Origin: Dipteris shenzhenensis
Lineage: Eukaryota; Polypodiophyta; Polypodiopsida; Gleicheniales
Reading direction: 5' to 3' (one strand)
Length of the DNA stretch: 64,000 nt
NCBI GenBank assembly: GCA_047967505.1
Contig: CM106538.1
Position 1 is the first letter of the stretch, and every line of letters starts with the position of its first letter. Below are positions 48,101 through 53,060 of the stretch, one piece after another. A program made the translations under genes and the position numbers. The notes below the pieces were generated by a model. That model worked only from the letters and a program-made list of their open reading frames with translations. It was not told the origin of the DNA and did no database searches.

Positions 48101-49147
48101 CCATAGCATATTTAATAAGGCTTATTTTCTCAAGCTAACGAAAAAGTGGACATGGGCTTCAGTCATGAACATAAGCTCACTAACCTTCAAACTATAGACT
48201 TCATCAGATACAATCCATAGCATTTCTACTCAGCCCTTGAGCTGCTCAATAAGTGTTTACCATACAGATCAACAGCGAGCACATCTTTATTCAAATATTA
48301 AGATGCCAAAAAATTCTCCAATGGCCTTGAATTCCCAGAACAGCAAGAAGTGGTTTGAACAAAATTGATGAGACTCCACTTCCAATCTACTCATTTTGAG
48401 TGAGCAGAAATCAAAACATCAGTGACTGGAAGTATACATCCCAATATGGGCAAAAGTAGTCAAGTTAGTGACTGCATTTTCGGTGCACATCTCCAACAAG
48501 ACTTGAAATCCATGTAATACAGGTTACAGAAAAGCCCATCAAATATTAGGAAAGACATCTTGAATTAAATCAAAGAATACATTAATAATACATGTATAGT
48601 GAATATATCCAATCTTACAAATTATATTTCCTATAAGATGAACAAAAGAATAATATGAATGCGTTTGTCCCATCCTGCTACAGAAAGAAACTTAGATTTC
48701 ACTATTAAAGCAGTTGCTACCTCTAGAGAGGGTTACTGGCCGCCTTGTACTTTTCTTTGCAACCGACTCAATCTTGAAGCAAAATGTCAAAGGATTCATG
48801 CTACTATTTCCACACATAAACCTTTTGTATTCCCCATCTTGATTGGACCTGCCTTTGCCATAAGCTGCAAGAGTTCCATGCCTACTAACAGCAACCTTCC
48901 GGGCATATACAATCACACCAGCTGCGACCAGTATCAACAAAATTGTTCCTCCAACTATACCTACAACTAGACCGAGAGAAACACCACTGCCAGTAGAAGA
49001 GGTCCCTGCCCCTATAATCATACAAAAACAAGTTAGAATAAACCAAAGGCATACCCTGAAGATGATAAATATATTCAAAAGACAATTACAAGCTTCCTTT
49101 CTAATTCTTTAACTTTACCCTTTTTAAAATTCCTAAAAATTTATTAC

Positions 49148-49194
<47 letters not shown>

Positions 49195-49758
49195 ACCAGG
49201 TCTGCGTTGGCCTTTATTCAATGGAGTTGTGGTGACACAAAGAGGCCTTATTGCAGCAGATCAAACAGCAGGAGGGGAATATGCCACAGGAGATAGAGAT
49301 GGATCGAGCACAGCGCCATGTCATAGAATTCTATGCATTCCAGTCAGCCCCAAGACATAGGGGAGTAGAGGAGGAAATAGCTGACATGAGGGCAGCATGG
49401 ATCTGTAGGAAGAGAAGGTGCGGAGCAGTATAGCCAGAGACATAGAGACCACACACGACGCACAGGTTGACCAAGGCGCACATGATGGAGGTCCAGCCCC
49501 TCCCAGCTCCACTCAGAGGGGACCCCCCTGAGCCGAGGTGTTACTCTTGATATGGCCCACCGGATATAGTGATCACGGAGCCCCTCCCCACAACCATAGC
49601 GAGAGATGACTCGATAGACACAGATAAGAGACACCTTCGCGGCCCTTAGGAGAGCCACCATGGCCCTTTTCCACAACCCACAGTGGCTTGTATGAGTTAC
49701 ATATTTTTATTGTACTCTGTCCCATAGGCCCGCAAGGCCGCCCGAAGACTTTAATACA

Positions 49759-49818
<60 letters not shown>

Positions 49819-49933
49819 GCACTCCTCGACCTTTTGGCCTATCCAGATGTTGAGTCGTTTTGACATTTTGTACTTTGTCCCATAGACCCGTGAGGTCTCT
49901 TGCGGACGTTAATATGACTCTTTCTTTCTTTCT

Positions 49934-49968
<35 letters not shown>

Positions 49969-50326
49969 GCTCTCTCGCAATGGAATTAGCCAAGGTTAAG
50001 GCTGCCAGGAAGGACATAAATGGGCAGTTTATCGTGATGGAATAGCACTTATTAAAGAGTTTAAATCTAAACCAAAAAGACTCTCAATCTTAAACTGATG
50101 TATGGCCAGCTATATTTATGCTTTCTATGTAGGTACTCTAAATATTGCACTCTAGGGGAGGGGCCATGTGCCCTCCCTTAGTAGATGTATTGGATGGTTT
50201 TCTGTTGTCCCATAGACCTGTTGGTCTCTCCCTAAGCAGATGTATTGGATGGTTTTTTGTTGTCCCATAGACCTGTTGGTCTCCTGTGGACATTAATAGA
50301 CTCTCTCTCACATAAGACATTAATAG

Positions 50327-50367
<41 letters not shown>

Positions 50368-50892
50368 GCTGCACTTCGCTGGCTCCACAACCGGAAAGCA
50401 CAAGATCATGAGGGCCTACAGACAGAGCATTTCGCACATGGGCAAGAGGTTCTATCCACGATTATTGCACAGATGTTTAACCTTGCAGTTTGTCACAGCT
50501 TCCCACTAGCATGGAGCACCGCTACTACCGATACACAAAGCAGGAGATACCATGGACATTGGGAACTATCGCACCCTCATGATTGGCTACACATTGGCCA
50601 AGATCTATGGATTGGTACTAGAGAGGGAGATCAGTAGTCATACATCCTGAGACTGATGGACAGTCGGAAAGGGTGAACAAATGGGTGGAGTAATTTTTGA
50701 GGCACTTTTGTCATGATACTCAAAATTAGAGAGCAACGGGAGGCGACCAACCCACATGATACAGAGGCTGGCCCTGCACAACGACACGTCACTGATTTTT
50801 ATGCATTTGAGTCAGCTCCAGGGCACAGCGGGGTGGAGGAGCTAGCTGATATGCGAGCAATCTTGATCAGCAGAGAGAGACGACAAGGGACC

Positions 50893-50945
<53 letters not shown>

Positions 50946-51395
50946 CCACCCACGACACAGAGAGTGACTACAGCACACTCTATTGTGGTCCGGCTTATCA
51001 CAACTTTCCTCAGAGGAGACCGCCCGAGATGAGAGGTCACTCTGAACATAGCCCAGCAGGTTCAGAGATCTAGGAGACCACGCCTCCCCCCCACCATAAT
51101 GCAAACAGCTTGATAGGAGCAGATCCGAGGTATTTTCACCGCCTACAGACGAGCGACCATGGCATCGGGCTTCGGTTTCTGAATCCCAGCTCTTAGTCTA
51201 CTAAAGTTCAGTTTGTATTTGAGTTATATTTGATTTTTACTCAAGCTATTGACCTTTTTAGATCAGCATAGTACTCATCAAGGGTCCTAGCGCACCCTTT
51301 GCTCCAACCCATTGAGGCTTGTGTGAGTTTTCCCCTTTGTGATGTACTTTGTACTTTGTCCCATAGGCCAGTGAGGCCTCCCGCAGACATTAATA

Positions 51396-51457
<62 letters not shown>

Positions 51458-53060
51458 TTGTGTGAGATTTCCTCAGGCTTCTTTTGGCAAGCTTCTGGCT
51501 GTTTGGGATCTATCCTTGACGGTCATATTTTAAGTTGTACCTGGGTTCGCTACTACTGGGCACTCTGGACTCTGGAAAGATAGAAACCAGAGAGTCTTTG
51601 GTGATCCAGTTTTTCCTACTTTTGTTTTCTTTTGTCGTTCTTTGCAGCAATTGCTCTTCGATTGTTTGTAAACTCACTCCATAGATCATGATGTATATTT
51701 GGCCTACACCGAGATTTTCTCTTGATGTAATCTTTCAGCTTACCAGCTTTCTGGGATAGCTATCTTGTAATATAAAGCATTCAAAGTTCTCACTAGAAAA
51801 AAAAAAGTGTGTACACACACACCCACATATATATAGTATAATTTGGGGCTCACATCTAATGTCCAAGAGGCATTAGGAGCATTTGGGGATGCTACTTACT
51901 GATGTGCTCATGACCTTCCAGCTTAAGGATGTAGGGTGAAGAATAAGTTAACCAACCATTAGTTTTTCCTTCAAACATCTATTGCATTTTTTGAGTTTAC
52001 AATTACTGTTAACATTTTCGTTTGACTGCAGGCACTTGCAATCATGCATCCCTATAATTTGCCATATGACTCCAAGAAAATTATAATTCCTTCTGAACAC
52101 AGTGAAGCATTCACTTTCAACATGCCTTGTGCTCTAGAATACTGTTCTTATTGCCTCTGTCTTCAATGGGAAGACCTTGTTAGTGAGAATACATATACAT
52201 AATTATGCCACGGCTCGTATCAATTTCTAGAAATACAATTTGAATTTTGTTTTTTATGTATTTTTAACGACTTTACCTGACGGATAAACAGCAGGTGGTA
52301 AAGCCTCAGGGGCACTTGCAGTTGGAGGCGTAGTTAAAGGCCCTGAGCAGAACGAACCGACAAAAAGCAATCAGGCAGGTAGAACTACAAACAACGCGAA
52401 ATCTGCACAGTGGTGTCAAATGCTCAAGCAAGGTAGCTAATTCAGGAGCTTACCTATATTGATGGGCACATAATAGACCAGTTTTGCAAAGATGAGATTC
52501 TCATTCGTGATGTTGTTGATAGATACCATTTCTTGCAAAGACGTCTCGAACATTATGGCTAGAATTTTAAGGGTATCACCGGTCTGTACGACGTAGCTGA
52601 GCAAGTACCCATACTCCCCCGTATTATCAAGACAACCACACAAGAATGTGATCGGCACGGTGGTTCCGGCAGCTACTGTTACAGACGCATTTTTCGCCCA
52701 CGCAAGGCCTGCGTAGTTCTCAGCGAGTATCGTGCTCAGGGGAGCTGTTGTAGTCACTTTGTACGAAGAATTCGCAAGGTATATGGACGAGAAACAGGAA
52801 CAGTTCACTCGGATGTATAGGCCTTGCCGATCGGTCGTCTGAGCATTGCGAGGATCAAGTGTCAGATCTTCCATTCCCACGTTGAACAGTGTCGCCACAT
52901 CCGCTTTGGATTGATTGGAGGGGAGCAAGTAGTAGAGATAGGAAGAACACACTCGACTGGGATCATGGCAAGCAAGGGGAGCGCTGACTTGTGCCGATGA
53001 TAGACAGAAGCAGCCAAAGATCAGGAAAATGCAAATCCAAGTATGACTGGTGGAGCTCAT
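25118..53060 (-). CDS. LYK3: LysM-domain receptor-like kinase, LYK3/EPR3 class (11 exons, 658 aa)
   Basis: Eleven exons with GT-AG borders join in frame (1977 nt with stop). Seen in the protein: signal peptide (1-24, [13 protein letters not shown] core), ectodomain with C...CXC...CXC spacing ([20 protein letters not shown]) and LysM-like repeats ([13 protein letters not shown] the clearest), a Pro-rich linker (about 203-225), a membrane helix (about 235-258), then a kinase: GQGAFG at 355-360, VAIK Lys375, Glu388, HRD 469-471, DFG 489-491, APE about 517-519. All catalytic residues are present, so an active kinase is expected. The C-terminus ([19 protein letters not shown]) is diagnostic of Arabidopsis LYK3 (At1g51940). 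Members of this class sit in the plasma membrane and sense microbial glycans; I place legume EPR3 in the same class from memory. The start at 53060 is preferred over an in-frame ATG at 53138 because it puts the signal peptide first. The ligand here is unknown. Confidence 0.93.
25425..25532 (-). CDS. LYK3: LYK3 exon 10
   Basis: 108 nt, from TTTACAG-like acceptor to GTATGT, phase 0. It encodes [20 protein letters not shown] and [16 protein letters not shown]. Confidence 0.92.
25705..25852 (-). CDS. LYK3: LYK3 exon 9: helix F to G region
   Basis: 148 nt, from CTGCAG to GTAAGT, phase 2 to 0. It encodes [40 protein letters not shown] and PERRSLITI. Confidence 0.92.
26158..26255 (-). CDS. LYK3: LYK3 exon 8: DFG and activation segment
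   Basis: 98 nt, from CCTAG to GTAAAC, phase 0 to 2. It encodes [20 protein letters not shown] then [13 protein letters not shown]. The donor falls inside the Glu codon of APE; the remainder is supplied by exon 9. Confidence 0.92.
26345..26496 (-). CDS. LYK3: LYK3 exon 7: catalytic loop (HRD)
   Basis: 152 nt, from CGACAG to GTGAGG, phase 1 to 0. It encodes [40 protein letters not shown] and DGDFRAK; catalytic Asp471 and Lys473 are present. Confidence 0.93.
26560..27839. other. Intron 6 DNA with a ~105-bp direct repeat
   Basis: No gene. A block at about 27130-27230 recurs at 27329-27433 (shared GTGTAGGCTTTGCAGAGCTT and CTGTCTATCTAGCCCAGAT), a local duplication. A pyrimidine-rich stretch lies at 26760-26960. 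Confidence 0.55.
27860..28540 (+). repeat. C-rich low-complexity leader of the LINE
   Basis: The plus strand is C/T-rich (CCCCGCTTCCGCTCCACTCA and similar words repeated imperfectly, e.g. near 28020 and 28145), interrupted by a T15-17 run near 28290. All frames give Pro/Arg/Ser low-complexity peptides. Position before ORF1 suggests a 5' UTR. Confidence 0.6.
28530..30483 (+). pseudogene. LINE ORF1: DUF4283-like domain, zinc knuckle, Pro-rich linker, C-terminal domain
   Basis: Seen in order: [20 protein letters not shown] and [20 protein letters not shown] (28630-28760), a TAG, then [20 protein letters not shown] (28780-28835), a frameshift at about 28935, [20 protein letters not shown], a CX2CX4HX4C zinc knuckle [15 protein letters not shown] (29205-29250), a long Pro/Gln/Ser linker (29250-29900), a TAG at about 29945, and an open C-terminal block (29995-30483; [40 protein letters not shown]). 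This is an RNA-binding gag-like protein; at least two stops and one shift make it inactive. Confidence 0.75.
30555..31705 (+). pseudogene. LINE ORF2 C-terminal part only (zf-RVT region)
   Basis: Reads [20 protein letters not shown], later [20 protein letters not shown], then C-X2-C...H-X4-C zinc-binding residues ([17 protein letters not shown]) and the tail [11 protein letters not shown] and [20 protein letters not shown], ending TGA at 31702. A segment of about 55 bp (GGCACTTGCAGCAGGGGGA and following) occurs both at 30556 and 30763, at the deletion junction with ORF1. Confidence 0.8.
31761..32017 (+). repeat. 5' LTR of the copia element
   Basis: 257 bp. The tip TGTTGAG...CTCAACA is a 7-bp inverted repeat. 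U3 carries two 27-bp tandem units (31781-31807, 31808-31834; 25 of 27 identical; the second contains CACGTG). A telomere-like run CCCTAACCCTAACCCTAAA lies at 31872-31890, just upstream of a TATA-like GTATATATT (about 31898). Confidence 0.93.
32018..32031 (+). promoter_or_regulatory. Primer binding site (initiator tRNA-Met)
   Basis: TGGTATCAGAGCTC directly abuts the LTR end, the standard minus-strand primer site of plant copia elements. Confidence 0.9.
32032..34452 (+). other. Unusually long leader of the copia element
   Basis: About 2.4 kb separate the primer site from the gag ATG at 34453; most copia leaders I know are far shorter. The first 450 bp are GAGAG/TTGAGAG-rich. 32500-33240 is less repetitive, with several short open frames but no domain I recognise. 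The tandem CCACGTCA array follows at 33361. The last part has repeated TTGTAAAGCC...TTGGCTAT words (34220, 34273, 34311). Captured host sequence is possible but not shown. Confidence 0.5.
33361..33563 (+). repeat. Minisatellite of about 14 GCCACGTCA(TC) units
   Basis: CCACGTCA occurs about 14 times at 11-26-bp spacing (mostly 13-15), usually as GCCACGTCATC; degenerate copies (CCACCTCA, CCACATCA) continue to about 33665. ACGT-core words of this kind are binding sites for plant bZIP factors. Confidence 0.85.
34453..35240 (+). pseudogene. copia gag (UBN2 type)
   Basis: ATG at 34453 (ACCATGTCGACTAG). Residues include [60 protein letters not shown] and [20 protein letters not shown]: the capsid domain of copia gag. 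It stays open through an Arg/Gly-rich stretch ([14 protein letters not shown]) where the zinc knuckle should follow, then runs out of frame into the RNase H sequence and stops at 35317. The capsid part is intact and may still be made. Confidence 0.85.
35240..35674 (+). pseudogene. copia RNase H, the only remaining part of pol
   Basis: Reads [80 protein letters not shown] and ends IPIKGV-stop. It is in a different frame from gag across the deletion junction at about 35237. The match to 16775-16955 shows the family. Confidence 0.9.
35732..35988 (+). repeat. 3' LTR of the copia element
   Basis: 257 bp, identical to the 5' LTR; preceded by the purine tract TTGAGGGAAGG (35721-35731) and followed by the target duplication GATGC. 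Confidence 0.93.
36150..36205 (+). other. LINE 3' hairpin (copy A) with decayed tail
   Basis: AGACC-CATC-GGTCT at 36157-36170 forms a perfect 5-bp stem; TCTC before and AGAC after form a weaker outer pairing. The tail is a decayed T/C-rich stretch (TTTTCTTTGTCTCTC). Confidence 0.7.
36206..36539. other. Intron 6 DNA, nothing recognised
   Basis: Non-coding stretch between the LINE tail and the next LINE fragment; no repeat or coding signal found. Confidence 0.4.
36540..37189 (-). pseudogene. Diverged LINE ORF2 C-terminal fragment
   Basis: The minus strand reads [20 protein letters not shown], then a zinc-binding-like segment ([20 protein letters not shown]) and, lower down, a block related to 49255-49440 (a [13 protein letters not shown] stretch). 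Its 5' end is exactly at the (CT)n tail of the LINE in the next entry. Confidence 0.65.
37190..38304 (-). mobile_element. 5'-truncated LINE with hairpin and (CT)n tail (copy B)
   Basis: The minus strand carries the same ORF2 C-terminus as 7981-9544 ([60 protein letters not shown]), its 3' UTR (37480-37262), the hairpin AGACC-CATC-GGTCT (37242-37255) and a (CT)n tail (37190-37223). The 5' truncation point (38304) is exactly where the (CT)n tail of element C ends. Confidence 0.85.
38305..38785 (-). mobile_element. SINE/LINE-like element C: ORF1p C-terminal fragment, hairpin, (CT)n tail
   Basis: On the minus strand: [13 protein letters not shown], then [13 protein letters not shown] and [15 protein letters not shown] (an L1 ORF1p C-terminal domain, about 38760-38560), a spacer, then GTCCCATAGACCCGTGAGGT (reverse strand of 38355-38374), where AGACC-CGTGA-GGTCT forms the hairpin, then (CT)n at 38305-38337. 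No RT is present. Confidence 0.7.
38786..38972 (+). mobile_element. Element D: short body, hairpin, (CT)n tail
   Basis: The body has GCGCACCCTTTGCTCCAACC, shared with copy K, then TTTGTCCCATAGGCCTGCCA; AGGCC-TGCCA-GGCCT (38903-38917) forms the stem with outer GTCC/GGAC. Tail (CT)n 38932-38972. It lies head to head with element C. Confidence 0.75.
38973..39619 (+). mobile_element. Element E, starting at D's tail and interrupted by a dispersed repeat
   Basis: The body begins directly after D's (CT)n. The 39010-39437 repeat is inserted in it. It resumes with GATAGCACTCAACAAGGGCC and ends in AGGCC-TGTGA-GGTCT (39544-39558; one G.T pair), outer GTCC/GGAC, and (CT)n 39570-39619. Confidence 0.7.
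39010..39437. repeat. Second copy of the dispersed repeat seen at 7628-7965, with 17-bp flanking repeats
   Basis: Flanked by TTAAGCTCTTCAGCTTA (38993-39009) and TTAAGCTCTTTAGCTTA (39438-39454), 16 of 17 identical, as expected of a target-site duplication. About 330 bp match the first copy; the last ~90 bp have no counterpart there. Confidence 0.7.
39620..39780 (+). mobile_element. Element F, starting at E's tail
   Basis: About 100 bp of body start at the end of E's (CT)n, then TGTCCCATAGACCCGTGAGG and a stem AGACC-CGTGA-GGTAT (one mismatch), outer GTCC/GGAT, and (CT)n 39754-39779. Confidence 0.65.
39781..40548. other. Intron 6 DNA, nothing recognised
   Basis: No coding or repeat signal supported. 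Confidence 0.4.
40583..40840. repeat. Direct repeat, copy 1 of a pair (possible old LTRs)
   Basis: Related in the same orientation to 42489-42740: shared GGTCTCTTTCTACCATCCT, AATTGACCTTAGTAA, CCATACTATTGCCTAGGCCT and AATACAATGACATTGTACC. The pair brackets a gag remnant. Confidence 0.6.
40880..41580 (-). pseudogene. LTR-retrotransposon gag remnant
   Basis: Minus-strand frames read [20 protein letters not shown] and [10 protein letters not shown] (about 41240-41160), then [20 protein letters not shown] and a block close to [19 protein letters not shown], i.e. a matrix/capsid-like gag of an LTR element, probably Ty3/gypsy. Many stops. The identification rests on general gag character, not on a motif, so the family is uncertain. 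Confidence 0.45.
41581..42488. other. Intron 6 DNA between the gag remnant and repeat copy 2
   Basis: Contains short open frames but none with a domain I recognise. Confidence 0.35.
42489..42740. repeat. Direct repeat, copy 2 of a pair (possible old LTRs)
   Basis: Second copy of the 40583-40840 repeat, about 1.9 kb away, diverged by substitutions and small indels. Confidence 0.6.
43095..43200 (-). CDS. LYK3: LYK3 exon 6: hinge region
   Basis: 106 nt, from ATGCAG to GTATGT, phase 0 to 1. It encodes [20 protein letters not shown] then [15 protein letters not shown]. Residue 401 is Asn where Arabidopsis LYK3 has Val (NLVEL), a conservative-position oddity worth checking in cDNA. Intron 6 after it is 16.6 kb. 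Confidence 0.9.
43346..43435 (-). CDS. LYK3: LYK3 exon 5: VAIK lysine and helix C
   Basis: 90 nt, between AACAG and GTGAGG, phase 0 to 0. It encodes [20 protein letters not shown] then [10 protein letters not shown], with ATP-binding Lys375 and salt-bridge Glu388. Intron 4 before it (47479-43436) is 4.0 kb with gypsy and LINE remnants. Confidence 0.92.
43778..44031. repeat. Tandem duplication, 2 x 126 bp (intron 4)
   Basis: 43778-43903 and 43904-44029 are almost identical (start CACATGGTCACGTGTGCGCA, end CCTTGCTGATTTT). Lies in intron 4, about 350 bp upstream of exon 5 in gene sense. Confidence 0.85.
44193..44424. repeat. Tandem duplication, units of ~121 and ~107 bp (intron 4)
   Basis: Both units start TTCATTGTACCACTGCAGG and end AGCAGATGATACTTTTTTCA. 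The first has a 16-bp extra piece (ACTTTCTGGCTATCAA). No coding function seen. Confidence 0.8.
44430..45139. other. Intron 4 DNA, nothing recognised
   Basis: No supported coding or repeat signal. Confidence 0.4.
45140..45620 (-). mobile_element. Element G: ORF1p C-terminal fragment, hairpin, (CT)n tail
   Basis: The minus strand reads [40 protein letters not shown] and [20 protein letters not shown], an L1 ORF1p C-terminal domain with an open frame (45583-45353). Then a spacer, TTTGTCTCATAGTCCCGTGA..., stem AGTCC-CGTGA-GGGCT (one G.T pair) with outer GTCT/AGAC, and (CT)n 45141-45179. It is a sister of element C. Confidence 0.75.
45955..46990 (+). pseudogene. Ty3/gypsy reverse transcriptase remnant in intron 4
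   Basis: Plus-strand frames read [20 protein letters not shown] (46030), [51 protein letters not shown] (motif A, catalytic Asp kept), [20 protein letters not shown], and the motif C site reads Y-stop-DE instead of YVDD (about 46518). A later RNase H-like bit follows (46830-46970). Protease and integrase are not seen. Antisense to the gene. Confidence 0.8.
46991..47479. other. Intron 4 DNA next to exon 4, nothing recognised
   Basis: AT-rich; contains only the exon 4 donor at its right end. Confidence 0.4.
47480..47625 (-). CDS. LYK3: LYK3 exon 4: start of kinase, glycine loop
   Basis: 146 nt, from TACCAG to GTAATT, phase 1 to 0. It encodes [20 protein letters not shown] and [19 protein letters not shown]. 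The FTYE(E/D)(I/V)..AT entry to the kinase is typical of LYK3. Confidence 0.92.
47626..48720. other. LYK3 intron 3
   Basis: 1.1 kb of AT-rich DNA with no transposon signature I recognise. Confidence 0.5.
48721..49011 (-). CDS. LYK3: LYK3 exon 3: transmembrane helix and juxtamembrane region
   Basis: 291 nt, from TTATAG/GG to AGAG/GTAGCA (phase 1). It encodes [20 protein letters not shown] and the basic stop-transfer ARKVAVSRH, then a Ser/Lys-rich juxtamembrane segment with likely phosphosites. The donor was chosen because its phase matches exon 4 exactly. Intron 2 (52276-49012) is 3.3 kb and full of LINE fragments. Confidence 0.85.
49255..49818 (+). mobile_element. Element H: LINE ORF2 C-terminal fragment, hairpin, (CT)n tail
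   Basis: Reads [20 protein letters not shown] then [11 protein letters not shown], related to 50735-50880. A diverged 3' part follows, with GTGGCTTGTATGAGTT (as in D, E, K), then TCTGTCCCATAGGCCCGCAA; inner stem GGCC-CGCAA-GGCC. Tail (CT)n 49760-49818. A separate (CT)n tract lies at 49151-49190. Confidence 0.7.
49819..49978 (+). mobile_element. Element I, starting at H's tail
   Basis: Only about 57 bp of body, then TTTGTCCCATAGACCCGTGA, stem AGACC-CGTGA-GGTCT with outer GTCC/GGAC, and a T/C tail 49918-49978. Confidence 0.7.
49979..50332 (+). mobile_element. Element J, starting at I's tail; ORF1p fragment and duplicated hairpin
   Basis: The body begins at the end of I's tail and reads [20 protein letters not shown], the same ORF1p C-terminal region as C and G. 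Two hairpins AGACC-TGTT-GGTCT follow (about 50213-50226 and 50268-50281) in a 55-bp tandem repeat; only the second has the outer GTCC/GGAC. The tail is CTCTCTC then (TG)n at 50331-50364. Confidence 0.7.
50365..51110 (+). pseudogene. LINE ORF2 fragments (RT, then C-terminal block)
   Basis: Reads [20 protein letters not shown] then [20 protein letters not shown] and a [22 protein letters not shown] RT segment, related to residues about 330-440 of the 597-codon ORF at 9545-11338. It jumps at about 50640 to a C-terminal block ([20 protein letters not shown]) related to element H. A (GA)n expansion sits inside it at 50896-50936. Starts directly after J's (TG)n. Confidence 0.7.
51240..51454 (+). 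mobile_element. Element K: 3' end with hairpin and (CT)n(CA)n tail
   Basis: GCACCCTTTGCTCCAACCCA and TTTGTCCCATAGGCCAGTGA; stem AGGCC-AGTGA-GGCCT (51364-51378). Tail (CT)n 51398-51427 followed by (CA)n 51428-51454. Confidence 0.75.
51455..51806 (+). mobile_element. L1-type LINE 3' end with poly(A)
   Basis: The plus strand reads the end of a plant L1 ORF2 ([12 protein letters not shown], then [17 protein letters not shown] in shifted frame), a 3' UTR ending GTAATATAAAGCATTCAAAG, and an A10-12 run at 51796. It resembles the poly(A)-tailed class at 23340-24240, not the hairpin class. Confidence 0.5.
51830..52276. other. LYK3 intron 2, gene-proximal end
   Basis: AT-rich intron DNA; the intron 2 donor GTAAAG lies at its right end. 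No repeat recognised. Confidence 0.45.
52277..52342 (-). CDS. LYK3: LYK3 exon 2: proline-rich linker
   Basis: 66 nt, between CTGCTCAG and GTAAAG, phase 1 to phase 1. It encodes [20 protein letters not shown], the flexible stalk between ectodomain and membrane. It is too short for ORF finding and was located by splice sites and phase; intron 1 is 111 bp. Confidence 0.85.
52454..53060 (-). CDS. LYK3: LYK3 exon 1: signal peptide and LysM ectodomain
   Basis: 607 nt, residues 1-202, ending ATATAG/GTAAGC (phase 1). It contains the signal peptide, five Cys of the CXC pattern and several N-glycosylation sequons (NQS, NCS, NSS, NAS, NIT), as expected for an extracellular LysM module. Confidence 0.92.

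Noticed and set aside
49151-49190. A further family tail at this (CT)n tract
   Set aside because: No GTCCCATAG-type hairpin precedes it, so it was left as a simple repeat.
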